From NCBI GenBank assembly GCA_002842345.1, contig PHCU01000033.1, positions 1 through 33,384 of the forward strand: a DNA stretch of 33,384 nt, read 5' to 3'. The DNA is from Betaproteobacteria bacterium HGW-Betaproteobacteria-12. GTDB taxonomy: Bacteria > Pseudomonadota > Gammaproteobacteria > Burkholderiales > Rhodocyclaceae. The translations under genes were made by a program, and so were the position numbers. Within the stretch, counting starts at the first letter, position 1; the number at the start of each line of letters is the position of its first letter. The notes under the pieces are model-generated. The model saw nothing but the letters and a program-made list of their open reading frames with translations, made no database searches and had not been told where the DNA came from. Below, piece by piece: positions 7,181-15,091 of this stretch.

Positions 7181-7380
7181 GGGATTCTCCTGGTGAGGAT
7201 CGACGTCCGCACGAACCAGGGTGGCAGACGTCTAGTCATAGGCTGGGTGGGTGGAGAAACTATACGGACCTGCCTGCCGGTGACGAACGAACCTCTTTTG
7301 CGCTGCTTATTTTTCCGCTGGCATATGCTTATGGCGGATCGGTTGGTCCGGGCGAGCCAACCCCTATCAGCGAGATCGCG

Positions 7381-7596
7381 CTAACAGTCCTCGTCGGCAG
7401 CCGGGGTGCACGGCCCGACCGGCGACAAGCCGGCAACCTTGCCGAAACTCGCCGTCCGCCGCGCAATCGACATGGCATCCTTGGCCACGATCGGCGCTCC
7501 GCGGTGAATATGGATCAGCACGTTACTGCCCGAGCGCGAGCGAATCTGGGCCACCCAGTGATTGCAGGCAATGTCGGTCTGATTCTGCGAACTCAT
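7381..7596 (-). CDS. Hypothetical protein
   Basis: This 71-residue protein is not recognised. The ATG at 7596 follows a good GGAGAA ribosome-binding site, so translation is likely. It has no signal peptide or membrane segment. The centre reads WVAQIRSRSGSNVLIHIHRG, and the C-terminus carries two cysteines (PCTPAADEDC). A short cytoplasmic protein of unknown role, it stands alone between the EAL gene and the flavodoxin-like gene on the same strand. Confidence 0.55.
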   Translation of the reverse strand: MSSQNQTDIACNHWVAQIRSRSGSNVLIHIHRGAPIVAKDAMSIARRTASFGKVAGLSPVGPCTPAADEDC

Positions 7597-7720
7597 TGAA
7601 TTCTCCTGTGGGAAGCAGCAATTGTTGCGCAGAACGAAATGACAAACAGTATGGCTACGTAACCGTAAGTAACGCGGACAACCCGACGTGTTTCCGCAGT
7701 ACGTGCCTTGGTCGGGCCGT

Positions 7721-8212
7721 TCAGAAAACTCCCAGCGCCAGGCCGGTGGCGAGTGCCGCGCGGAGCTCGGCACAGCGGGCGAGTTCATCGGCGGCGATCG
7801 TCTTGGGTTGCAGGATGGCTTCCGGGGTTTGCGCATGCGTACAGACGATCAGTGGCTCGGCAATCGCCTTCAGGCGCCAGCCGGTGGCGATACGCTCAAT
7901 CTGCCGCGCGGCATTGGCGCCGTCGCTGCCGGCACAGATCAGGGTCGCATAGGGTCGGCCGTTGATCCGTTCGAGCGCCGGGTAATAGCAGCGATCGAAG
8001 AAATCCTTGAGCAGGCCGGAGACAGCGCCGAGATTCTCCGGGGTGGCAAAGAGGTAGGCGTCGGCGGCCAGAACATCGCTCGGGCCGGCGGCCGGCGCGT
8101 GCAGCAGGCGGACGTCGACCGTGCCTTCACAGGTGGCGCCTGCGGCGGCAGCCTGGGCCATCTGCAATGTACCGCCGGTCATCGAGTGGTAAACGATGAG
8201 GATCGATTTCAT
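7721..8212 (-). CDS. Flavodoxin-like / NAD(P)H-dependent FMN reductase family protein
   Basis: This is a 163-residue single-domain flavodoxin-fold protein. The first strand and phosphate loop MKSILIVYHSMTGGT (residues 1-15) would hold the FMN phosphate. The 50s loop follows an AYLFATPENLGAVSGLLKDF motif (about 58-77) typical of flavodoxin and FMN reductase families, and the third loop is near LICAGSDG. The likely role is a cytosolic FMN-dependent oxidoreductase or electron carrier; substrate unknown. The start at 8212 is chosen for the canonical beginning; an ATG at 8224 adds four residues. The upstream 8213-8480 interval has no convincing gene, apart from a 53-codon frame at 8365-8526 behind a GGGAGG box. 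Confidence 0.8.
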   Translation of the reverse strand: MKSILIVYHSMTGGTLQMAQAAAAGATCEGTVDVRLLHAPAAGPSDVLAADAYLFATPENLGAVSGLLKDFFDRCYYPALERINGRPYATLICAGSDGANAARQIERIATGWRLKAIAEPLIVCTHAQTPEAILQPKTIAADELARCAELRAALATGLALGVF

Positions 8213-8480
8213 GGTGTCCAGCATAACGCCGACGACCTTCTGCATCAGCTGCGTTTTTCTCGGCATCGTTACGTCGATCCGATTGCACCCTTCGATCTGG
8301 CCCAGTTGTTGCTCGATTTGCACAAGACGTTTGTTCTCCGACTGACTTGAGCGGGAGGTGCGCTATGGGCGATTCACAACGACAGGCAATCCTGGCGGTT
8401 TGGGGCGATGGAAAGGCATGGGCCGGAGGCAATGTGCCCGCCGTATCCGTCCGGTACGCAGCTCATCGTGGAGAACGGCG

Positions 8481-8684
8481 ATGTCGATCCGAATCAATGA
8501 AGAAACGCGCTTCTGGCTGCGTCTAGCGGCGTTTGCCAGTCTGTCCGAACATATTCTGGCGACCGGGGCGCCGCTGGCCGATGCCGAGGAACTGCTCTTC
8601 GGCTGGCGCCTGCCCGGTGCGCTGCCATCCCGTTATGCCTGTCTGGCCGGCGGCATGGCCAATGCGACCGTGTCGGGAGCCTAG
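8481..8684 (+). CDS. Hypothetical small protein
   Basis: This 67-residue protein is not recognised. The ATG at 8481 has GGAG about 8 nt upstream. The sequence (TRFWLRLAAFASLSEHILAT, then DAEELLFGWRLPGAL) is amphipathic and Leu/Ala-rich without a clear membrane segment. It could be a small adaptor. An overlapping frame at 8365-8526 competes for the same DNA, so which of the two is translated is uncertain. The following 8685-8875 stretch is non-coding as far as I can see. Confidence 0.45.
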   Translation: MSIRINEETRFWLRLAAFASLSEHILATGAPLADAEELLFGWRLPGALPSRYACLAGGMANATVSGA

Positions 8685-8875
8685 TCAGTGACGGTGCATT
8701 CGCACAGATCTGGTGCGCTTTCCTCTGCTGGGCACTATTGAATGGGCCTGGTCGCTTTCTGGTGTGCCGGCAACAATCCGGGCCGCTGACCGCGCGGCAA
8801 GCCCTTGTCGCACTGGAAAAATCGGCCGAATGGTGTAGAGTCAGATTGGCATGTTGATTTATTGAGGAGTGTGTC

Positions 8876-9097
8876 ATGGATGTCCAATCGGTAAGTTCGT
8901 CGAGTACCAATCCTTTCGTTTCCTCGGCCAACTCGGCTCAGGCACAGCAGGCGCAACAAGCCCGGCAGGCGCAACAGGCCGAGCAGCAGGAGCAGCCGCG
9001 TCCCGAGCAGCGCGTCGAACGTGCGGAAGAGGCGCCGAAGCCGGTGACCAATGCGCAGGGACAGCGCACCGGTACGCTGATCAACGTTATTGCCTGA
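8876..9097 (+). CDS. Q-rich small protein with a conserved C-terminal tail (copy 1)
   Basis: This is a 73-residue protein of unknown family. It has a Ser/Asn-rich start and a QAQQA-repeat low-complexity segment (residues 21-40) that should form a helix or coiled coil. An acidic/proline stretch follows, then an 18-residue end PVTNAQGQRTGTLINVIA (56-73). That end recurs in the next gene as PVTNAFGQTTGTLVNVTA, with 14 of 18 residues identical and at the exact C-terminus in both. GAGGAG precedes the ATG. It has no signal peptide. The repeated terminal tail suggests a docking or export signal, but that is inference. Confidence 0.65.
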   Translation: MDVQSVSSSSTNPFVSSANSAQAQQAQQARQAQQAEQQEQPRPEQRVERAEEAPKPVTNAQGQRTGTLINVIA

Positions 9098-9136
9098 CCG
9101 GGCAACGGTCGGGAACGGGATTCGGCGAGTCGGATC

Positions 9137-9541
9137 ATGGCCATTGCCGCAAGCGTGGGGTTGCAGTCGCCCGGCGGCGGAATCTGGGGACAGGTTCAGC
9201 AGCAACAGGCGCAACGCAACGCCGATCAGGCTGAGCAGCAGGCGCGTGCCTTGCAGGCCAGGGCACGGCAGGCGCAGTCGGTGGCTGATCAGGCCCAGGT
9301 AACTGCGCAATCCTTGAAAAGCCAGTCCAGTCAGGCGCAGGGCAGCGCCGAAAGCGCGCGACGCGGCTTGGTGGCGATGAAATCCCGGGATGACATGCTG
9401 GTACAGCTGGATCAGCAGGTAGCCAAGGTGGCCGCTGCGGTGGTGCCGGCACCGCAGGTCGCTGCAGTCGAGCCGGCGGCACAACCGGTGACGAATGCCT
9501 TTGGCCAGACGACCGGCACGCTGGTGAATGTGACGGCCTGA
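9137..9541 (+). CDS. Coiled-coil protein with the same C-terminal tail (copy 2)
   Basis: This 134-residue protein is not assigned to a family. It has a short N-terminal part (MAIAASVGLQSPGGGIWGQV), then a long Gln/Ala/Arg-rich segment (about 20-105) of heptad character, likely helical. An Ala/Pro/Val linker leads to the 18-residue tail at 117-134 shared with the gene 39 nt upstream. Synonymous differences at six identical tail codons show that the match is kept at protein level rather than being a fresh duplication. The two genes are probably co-transcribed and end at a terminator. The ribosome-binding site is weak (GGCGAG). Confidence 0.65.
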   Translation: MAIAASVGLQSPGGGIWGQVQQQQAQRNADQAEQQARALQARARQAQSVADQAQVTAQSLKSQSSQAQGSAESARRGLVAMKSRDDMLVQLDQQVAKVAAAVVPAPQVAAVEPAAQPVTNAFGQTTGTLVNVTA

Positions 9542-9565
9542 GGAAGCTTCTTCCAAAAGACGATC

Positions 9566-9586
9566 GGGCGCTGCGGCGCCCTTTTT
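9566..9586 (+). terminator. Rho-independent terminator after the tail-protein pair
   Basis: GGGCGC (9566-9571) pairs with GCGCCC (9576-9581) around a TGCG loop, followed by five T residues (9582-9586). Confidence 0.8.
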
Positions 9587-9650
9587 CATGCCCGGCCGTC
9601 TGGTATCGTTGCGGCATTGCCAACCGTTCATCAAGCAAGGGAGTTTTTCT

Positions 9651-10034
9651 GTGCTAGCCGACCATTGGTGCGCTTCCGTCGATGCCACCATCCAGTTGCG
9701 GACCGGATGCAATCCGCTGGAGCAACACGGGCCGCAGGCCGTGATCGTGCACGCCGACGCCTGGGCGCCGGTGGCCGCCATTGCCGACCCGCACGACATT
9801 CGCCAGGTGGTGGATTACGAGGTGATTTTCCTGGCCATACGCAAGCTGGAGCAGAATGAGCACTGCATCTGCCTGGAGTCGAGCATTCTCGAAGTGATGG
9901 ACGCCATCTTCGCGATGGCCATTGTCACCGAGGCTTTCGTCTCGATGCACAAGCCGCATGTCTATAACGGCCAGGGAACGCCGGCCATTTCGCTGAAGCT
10001 GACGCGCGCGCAATGGCAGACGCTGAACCGTTGA
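9651..10034 (+). CDS. folB: Dihydroneopterin aldolase-like protein
   Basis: This is a 127-residue member of the FolB/FolX T-fold family, which cleaves or epimerises dihydroneopterin in folate synthesis. The start is taken as GTG at 9651, with AAGGGAG 7 nt upstream; the ATG at 9588 abuts a terminator and has no such site. GCNPLEQHGPQ (about 18-28) aligns with the G-(I/V)-x-P-x-E-x-x-x-x-Q segment holding the catalytic Glu. VVDYEVI holds the conserved Tyr, SSILEVMDAIF replaces the usual LLE motif, and HKPHV holds the catalytic Lys. It overlaps the reductase gene by 22 nt, so the two are translationally coupled. FolX-type epimerase is the alternative. Confidence 0.75.
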   Translation: MLADHWCASVDATIQLRTGCNPLEQHGPQAVIVHADAWAPVAAIADPHDIRQVVDYEVIFLAIRKLEQNEHCICLESSILEVMDAIFAMAIVTEAFVSMHKPHVYNGQGTPAISLKLTRAQWQTLNR

Positions 10035-10570
10035 TCGCCGCGATCGGCGCCGTCGCCAGCAACGGCATGCTTGGGCTGGATGGCTGGCTGCCCTGGGACA
10101 TCCCGGAGGAGCTGGCCTATTTCGAGGCGACGGTGGCCGGCGCGGCGTTGGTCATCGGTCGGCTGACCTACGAGTCGATGGATGTGGTGCCGGCGGATTC
10201 ATTCATCGTCAGTCGCCGGGGCGATCTGCAATTGCGTCCCGGTTGCCGGCGCGTGGCCTCGGTGGAAGAGGGCCTGCGGGCGGCGCTGGCCACGGGCAAG
10301 CCGGTGTTCGTCATCGGCGGCGCCTCGATCTATGCCGCCGCCTGGCCTTATTGCCGGCGCTTCTACCTGACCCGCATCGACATGCCGTTTGCCGGCGATA
10401 CGCTGTTTCCCGCGGAAATTCCGCTGGACTCGTGGGATCTGGTTAGCGAAGTGACGCAGCGTTATCGCGAGCGCAACAGCGGCCAGGACGTCACTTGCCA
10501 CTTCCTGCAGTACGAACAGCGCCAGCCGCGGCCGTTACCGGCGCCGGGCGGAGATCCCGCCGAGGCCTGA
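10013..10570 (+). CDS. folA: Dihydrofolate reductase
   Basis: This is a 185-residue DHFR. Dihydrofolate reductases make tetrahydrofolate with NADPH. Visible motifs are IAAIGAVASNGMLGLDGWLP (substrate and NADPH loop), WDIPEELAYF with Glu in place of the usual catalytic Asp27, VIGRLTYESM, FVIGGASIYAAAWPYCRRF, and LTRIDMPFAGDTLFP. The C-terminus has a Pro-rich extension of about 20 residues (RPLPAPGGDPAEA). No thymidylate synthase gene is adjacent, but the coupled folB-like gene upstream makes a two-gene pterin unit. The Glu variant occurs in some DHFRs and should still protonate substrate, though it makes this a divergent copy. Confidence 0.85.
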   Translation: MADAEPLIAAIGAVASNGMLGLDGWLPWDIPEELAYFEATVAGAALVIGRLTYESMDVVPADSFIVSRRGDLQLRPGCRRVASVEEGLRAALATGKPVFVIGGASIYAAAWPYCRRFYLTRIDMPFAGDTLFPAEIPLDSWDLVSEVTQRYRERNSGQDVTCHFLQYEQRQPRPLPAPGGDPAEA

Positions 10571-10651
10571 GCGGACGGCCCCGGCGCTGGCCGCTGAAAG
10601 ATCGGCACCGGCGCCTGCGATGATCAATTTCACCTGAACCGAGAAAAACGC

Positions 10652-10680
10652 TTGCGTTGTATTGGCCTTTTTCCTATGAT
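10652..10680 (+). promoter_or_regulatory. Sigma-70 promoter of the psrA-like gene
   Basis: TTGCGT (10652-10657) and TATGAT (10675-10680) are separated by exactly 17 nt. The -10 box is inside the palindromic operator at 10676-10701. Confidence 0.75.
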
Positions 10681-10701
10681 TCAAACGAACGTATGAATCA
10701 T
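10676..10701. promoter_or_regulatory. PsrA-type operator at the regulator's own promoter
   Basis: This is a 26-bp palindrome with perfect 8-bp arms ATGATTCA and TGAATCAT and a core AACGAACGTA. CAAACGAACGTATG fits the published Pseudomonas PsrA box (C/G)AAAC-N4-GTTT(G/C) with one mismatch. It covers the -10 and ends 11 nt before the start codon, so binding would block transcription. The core ATTCAAACG-NN-CGT recurs at 18513-18531. Confidence 0.75.
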
Positions 10702-10712
10702 TTGGGGGCCCT

Positions 10713-11396
10713 ATGGCTGAAGTTCGATCTGTCGATACTCGCGAGCGCATTCTCGATGCCGCCGAGCGCCTGTTCATGGCGCACGGTTACGACGGCACCT
10801 CGATGCGCCACATCACCGGCGAGGCCGGCGTCAATCTGGCGGCGGTGAATTATCACTTCGGCTCGAAAGAGTCGCTGATGCAGGAGGTGTTCCGCCGCCG
10901 CCTCGACTGGCTCAACGACGAGCGCATGCGTGTGCTCGACGCCCTGGAAGCCGAGGCCGGCGAGCAGCCGGTCAAGCCATCGGCCATTGTCGACGCCTTT
11001 TTCGGCACGCTGCTGCGCATGGCCGACGACGAGAAGCGCGGCGGGGTGACCTTCCTGCGCCTGCTCGGGCGGACGCTGACCGATCCCTCGGAATTCATCC
11101 GCGCCTTTCTCGCCCACGAATACAAGACGGTCATGGATCGCTACAAGGAGGCGCTGTTCCGCGCGCTGCCGGAAGTGCCCAAGGCCGAGATCGTCTGGCG
11201 CTTTCACTTCATGCTCGGGGCCACTTCCTACGCCATCGCCGGCACCGATGCGCTGCGCCTGGTCACCGACTGGCAGATCGAGGACGAGGATGCGACCGAT
11301 CGCCTCGACCGCCTGGTGCCGCGCCTGATGTCCTTCCTGATCGGCGGCCTGCGCGCGCCGCTGCCGCAGTTCGCCGATGCGGCGGGCGCCGACTGA
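10713..11396 (+). CDS. psrA: PsrA-like TetR repressor of fatty-acid degradation
   Basis: This is a 227-residue TetR-family regulator. The HTH spans about residues 28-50 (TSMRHITGEAGVNLAAVNYH, then FGSKESL). This recognition region is almost the same as in Pseudomonas PsrA, as recalled from that family. The C-terminal domain shares RLLGRTLTDPSEFIR, FHFMLGATSYAIAG and DALRLVTD. PsrA represses beta-oxidation genes and is released by long-chain fatty acids or acyl-CoA. Here it is the first gene of the fad locus, 51 nt before fadE, with a matching palindrome over its own promoter. It probably senses long-chain acyl ligands, represses itself and fadE, and also the fad operon starting at 18571. Confidence 0.88.
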   Translation: MAEVRSVDTRERILDAAERLFMAHGYDGTSMRHITGEAGVNLAAVNYHFGSKESLMQEVFRRRLDWLNDERMRVLDALEAEAGEQPVKPSAIVDAFFGTLLRMADDEKRGGVTFLRLLGRTLTDPSEFIRAFLAHEYKTVMDRYKEALFRALPEVPKAEIVWRFHFMLGATSYAIAGTDALRLVTDWQIEDEDATDRLDRLVPRLMSFLIGGLRAPLPQFADAAGAD

Positions 11397-11447
11397 CGGC
11401 CAGCCCCCGCCCAAAAAAACACAAAACCATAAATGGAGACAAACAGC

Positions 11448-13802
11448 ATGTTCAACAGCCTCATCCCTCTGCTCGGGTTAGCCGCCCTGGTGGCTTTGGC
11501 CGGGCTGCTCTTCGTCCGGCCACTGCGCCGGGCGGTGATCACCCGGCCCATTTTTTCCACCTATCGCAAGGTGTTGCCGCAGATGTCGGAGACCGAGCGC
11601 GATGCGCTGGAAGCCGGCAGCGTCTGGTGGGAAGGCGAGCTGTTCCGCGGCACGCCGGACTGGCGGAAGCTGCATGCCTACCCGGTGCCGAAGCTGACGC
11701 CGGAAGAGCAGTCCTTCCTCGACAACGAATGCGAAGAAGCCTGCCGCCTGGTCGATGACTGGAAAGTGACGCACGAGCTGTACGACCTGCCGCAGGAAGC
11801 CTGGCGCTACATCAAGGAGCAGGGCTTCCTCGGCATGATCATCCCGAAGAAGTACGGTGGCCTGGAGTTTTCCGCCTATGCCCATTCGCAGGTGGTGACC
11901 AAGCTGTCGACGCGCTCAAGCGCGCTGTCTGTCTCGGTCATGGTGCCCAACTCGCTCGGCCCGGCCGAACTGCTGCTGCACTACGGCACCGAAGCGCAGA
12001 AGAACCATTACCTGCCGCGTCTGGCCAAGGGCATCGAGGTCCCAGCCTTCGCGCTGACCAGCCCATGGGCCGGTTCCGATGCGGCCTCGATCCCCGATAG
12101 CGGCGTCGTCTGCAAGGGCATCTACCAGGGCAAGGAAGTGCTCGGTATGCGCGTTTCCTGGGACAAGCGCTACATCACGCTGGCCCCGGTGTGCACGGTG
12201 TTCGGCCTGGCCTTCCATTTGTATGACCCGGATGGCCTGCTCGGCGACCACAAGCATATCGGCATCACCTGTGCCCTGGTCCCTTACGACCATCCGGGCG
12301 TCGATACCAGCCGCCGCCACTTCCCGTTGAACGCCATGTTCATGAACGGCCCGACGCGCGGCACCGAGGTTTTCATGCCGCTCGATTTCATCATCGGCGG
12401 ACCGAAGATGGCCGGGCAGGGCTGGCGCATGCTGATGGAGTGCCTGGCGGCCGGTCGCTCGATCTCGCTGCCGTCCTCCAACACCGGCATGGCGCAGATG
12501 ACGGCGCGTGCCGTCGGCGGCTATGCCCGGGTGCGTTCGCAGTTCAAGATGGCGGTCGGTCGCTTCGAAGGCGTCGAGGAGGCGCTGACCCGGATCGGCG
12601 CCTACACCTACCTGATGGACGCCGTGCGCAAGATGACCGCCGGCGCCGTCGATCTCGGCGAGAAGCCGTCGGTGGTTTCGGCCATCGCCAAATACCACGT
12701 CACCGAACGCGCTCGTCAGGTGGTTAACGATGGCATGGACGTCATTGGCGGCAAGGGCATCTGCCTCGGCCCCTCCAACTTCCTCGGCCGCGCTTACCAG
12801 CAGGTGCCGATCGGCATCACCGTCGAAGGCGCCAACATCCTGACCCGTTCGCTGATCATCTTCGGTCAGGGTGCCATCCGCTGCCATCCGTATCTGCTGC
12901 CGGAAATGCAGGCGGCGCAGAATCCGGACCAGAAAAAGGGTCTGGCCGATTTCGACAAGGCGCTGTTCGGCCACATCGGCTTCACCATCAAGAACGGTTG
13001 CCGCGCGCTATGGCTAGGGATGACCGGCTCGCACTTCGCCGGCGTCAATACCGACGTGGCGCCGGAAATGCGCCGCTACTACCAGCAACTGACGCGCTTT
13101 TCGGCGGCCTTCGCCTTCATGGCCGACATCTCGCTGCTGGTGCTCGGCGGCAGCGTCAAGCGCCGCGAAAAGCTGTCGGCGCGGCTGGGCGACATCCTGG
13201 CCCAGATGTACCTGATCTCCTGCACGCTGAAGCGCTACGAGGCCGAAGGCCGCAAGCAGGAAGACGCGCCGCTCGCTCACTGGGCGATCTGGGATGCCAT
13301 GTACAAGGCGCAGCAGGCCTTCGACGGCGTCATCGCCAACTTCCCGGTGCGTTTCATCGCCGCCTTCCTGCATCGTTCGATCTTCCCGTGGGGCCATCCG
13401 TACGTCGTGCCTTCGGACGAGGTCGGCCATCAGGTGGCCAAGGCGTTGATTTCGCCGTCGGCCACCCGCGACCGGCTGACCGCCGAGTGCTACCTGCCGC
13501 TCGACGAAAACGAACCGGTCGGCGCCATCGAGCTGGCGCTCGCCGCCACGCTGCAGGCCGAGGCGGTCGAAGCCAAGATCCGCGAGGCGGAGAAGGCCGG
13601 GCGTTTCGACGGCAACCCGCGGGCCAACGTGCGCGACATCGCCATCGTCGCCTTCGAGTGCGGCGTCATCAATGCCGCCGAATACGAGATCATGCAGCGG
13701 CGCAACCACCTGCGCGACATCGTCGTGCGCGTCGACGACTTCCCCTTTGACTACGGCGTGGCGACGGCCAACAAGCCGGCCGAATGCCGGATGGCCGCCT
13801 GA
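11448..13802 (+). CDS. fadE: Long-chain acyl-CoA dehydrogenase FadE
   Basis: This is a 784-residue FadE-type acyl-CoA dehydrogenase (E. coli FadE is 814). It carries out the first step of beta-oxidation, oxidising acyl-CoA to trans-2-enoyl-CoA with FAD. An N-terminal hydrophobic helix (SLIPLLGLAALVALAGLLFV) anchors it to the membrane, as in E. coli. Then come SVWWEGELFRGTPDW, WRYIKEQGFLGMIIPKKYGG with LEFSAYAHS, FALTSPWAGSDAASIPDSGV, and DVIGGKGICLGPSNFLGRAY with GITVEGANILTRSLIIFGQG (the catalytic Glu lies in VEGAN). A long C-terminal FadE-specific domain follows. The start is the ATG at 11448, because the ATG at 11433 overlaps the ribosome-binding GGAGAC. The next gene starts 2 nt after the stop. 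Confidence 0.95.
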   Translation: MFNSLIPLLGLAALVALAGLLFVRPLRRAVITRPIFSTYRKVLPQMSETERDALEAGSVWWEGELFRGTPDWRKLHAYPVPKLTPEEQSFLDNECEEACRLVDDWKVTHELYDLPQEAWRYIKEQGFLGMIIPKKYGGLEFSAYAHSQVVTKLSTRSSALSVSVMVPNSLGPAELLLHYGTEAQKNHYLPRLAKGIEVPAFALTSPWAGSDAASIPDSGVVCKGIYQGKEVLGMRVSWDKRYITLAPVCTVFGLAFHLYDPDGLLGDHKHIGITCALVPYDHPGVDTSRRHFPLNAMFMNGPTRGTEVFMPLDFIIGGPKMAGQGWRMLMECLAAGRSISLPSSNTGMAQMTARAVGGYARVRSQFKMAVGRFEGVEEALTRIGAYTYLMDAVRKMTAGAVDLGEKPSVVSAIAKYHVTERARQVVNDGMDVIGGKGICLGPSNFLGRAYQQVPIGITVEGANILTRSLIIFGQGAIRCHPYLLPEMQAAQNPDQKKGLADFDKALFGHIGFTIKNGCRALWLGMTGSHFAGVNTDVAPEMRRYYQQLTRFSAAFAFMADISLLVLGGSVKRREKLSARLGDILAQMYLISCTLKRYEAEGRKQEDAPLAHWAIWDAMYKAQQAFDGVIANFPVRFIAAFLHRSIFPWGHPYVVPSDEVGHQVAKALISPSATRDRLTAECYLPLDENEPVGAIELALAATLQAEAVEAKIREAEKAGRFDGNPRANVRDIAIVAFECGVINAAEYEIMQRRNHLRDIVVRVDDFPFDYGVATANKPAECRMAA

Positions 13803-13804
13803 GC

Positions 13805-15091
13805 ATGAGCCGCACGATCTACGTGGTGGACGGCGCTCGCACGCCCTTCCTCAAGGCGCAGAAAGGGCCGGGGCCGTTCGCCGCCTCCGACCTGGCGACC
13901 CAGGCCGGGCGAGCGCTGCTGCTGCGCCAGCCGTTTGCGCCGTCGGATCTCGACGAGGTCATCCTCGGCTGCGCCGCGCCGTCGCCGGACGAAACCAATA
14001 TTGGCCGCATGGTCGCGCTGCGCCTGGGTTGCGGCAACAAGGTGCCGGGCTGGACGGTGATGCGCAATTGCGCCTCCGGCATGCAGGCCATCGACTCGGC
14101 CATCGCCAACATCCAGTGCGGCCGTTCCGAACTGGTGCTGGCCGGCGGCGTCGATGCGCTGTCGCGGGCGCCGCTGCTGTACTCGGACGCCATGGTGCGC
14201 TGGTTCGCCGGCATGATGAGCCTGCGCACGGCCGGTGAGAAGGCCCGGCATTTCCTCAAGCTGCGCCCGGCCGCGCTGCTGACGCCGGTGATCGGCCTGA
14301 TGAAGGGCCTGACCGACCCGGTGGTCGGCCTGTTGATGGGCCAGACGGCCGAGAACCTGGCCTGGAAGTTCGGCATCACCCGCCAACAAATGGACGAATT
14401 TGCCGTGCGCAGCCACCAGCGGGCCGTCGCAGCCCGACAAGCCGGACATATGGGCGAGATCGTGCCGCTGGTCGATAGCGACGGCAATGTCTATGCCGAG
14501 GACGACGGCGTGCGCGCCGATGCCACGCTGGCGGGCATAGTCAAGCCGAAGCCTTTCTTCGACAAGAAATACGGCAACATCACCGCCGCCAACAGCTCGC
14601 AGATCACCGACGGTGCCGCCTGGGTGCTGCTGGCCTCGGCTGAAGCGGTGCAGAAATATGGCCTCAAGCCGCTCGGCAAAATCGTCGACAGTCAGTGGTC
14701 CGGCCTGGAGCCGGAGCAGATGGGCCTCGGCCCGGTGCATGCCGTGACGCCGCTGCTGCAGCGCCACGGCATGAGCCTGGCGGAAATCGATTACTGGGAA
14801 CTCAACGAAGCTTTCGCCGCGCAAGTGCTCGGCTGCCAGGCGGCCTGGCGGGATGACCAATACTGCCGCGAACAACTGGGCCTGCCCGGCGCTTTCGGCA
14901 GCATCGACGAAGAACGCCTCAACGTCGACGGCGGGGCGGTGGCCATCGGTCATCCGGTCGGCGCCTCGGGGGCGCGCATCGTGCTGCACCTGTTGCAGGT
15001 GCTCCGGCGCAATCATGCCAAGCGCGGTGTCGCGACCATCTGCATCGGCGGCGGCCTCGGTGGTGCGATGCTGGTGGAGGCCTGCCAATGA
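13805..15091 (+). CDS. fadI: Acetyl-CoA C-acyltransferase (3-ketoacyl-CoA thiolase), FadI-type
   Basis: This 428-residue thiolase releases acetyl-CoA from 3-ketoacyl-CoA. The nucleophilic Cys89 is in VMRNCASGMQAI. The C-terminal half has NEAFAAQ, the catalytic His in GGAVAIGHPVGASGAR and the second Cys in CIGGGLGGAML. The 428-residue length and the longer insert (GMMSLRTAGEKARHFLKLRP) match the FadI branch rather than the shorter FadA branch. It starts 2 nt after fadE and overlaps the next gene by ATGA, so all three are one translationally coupled unit. It would work as the thiolase partner of the multifunctional enzyme encoded next. The symbol is by analogy with E. coli fadIJ. Confidence 0.9.
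   Translation: MSRTIYVVDGARTPFLKAQKGPGPFAASDLATQAGRALLLRQPFAPSDLDEVILGCAAPSPDETNIGRMVALRLGCGNKVPGWTVMRNCASGMQAIDSAIANIQCGRSELVLAGGVDALSRAPLLYSDAMVRWFAGMMSLRTAGEKARHFLKLRPAALLTPVIGLMKGLTDPVVGLLMGQTAENLAWKFGITRQQMDEFAVRSHQRAVAARQAGHMGEIVPLVDSDGNVYAEDDGVRADATLAGIVKPKPFFDKKYGNITAANSSQITDGAAWVLLASAEAVQKYGLKPLGKIVDSQWSGLEPEQMGLGPVHAVTPLLQRHGMSLAEIDYWELNEAFAAQVLGCQAAWRDDQYCREQLGLPGAFGSIDEERLNVDGGAVAIGHPVGASGARIVLHLLQVLRRNHAKRGVATICIGGGLGGAMLVEACQ

Noticed and set aside
8941-9000. Short CAGGCGCAACA-type repeats as a possible CRISPR or tandem-repeat array
   Set aside because: They encode the QAQQA segment of the tail protein, are in frame and have no spacer structure.
9588-9650. Upstream ATG start for the FolB-like gene
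   Set aside because: It lies just after a terminator T-run and lacks a ribosome-binding site; GTG at 9651 has AAGGGAG at ideal distance and begins the fold.
11433-11447. ATG start five codons upstream for fadE
   Set aside because: It overlaps the GGAGAC ribosome-binding site of the 11448 ATG, which gives the membrane-anchor start.
13751-15088. Long open frame (445 codons) on the minus strand opposite the thiolase
   Set aside because: High-GC shadow of the real gene: His/Arg/Gln-rich low-complexity translation, no family motifs, while the plus strand has complete thiolase signatures.
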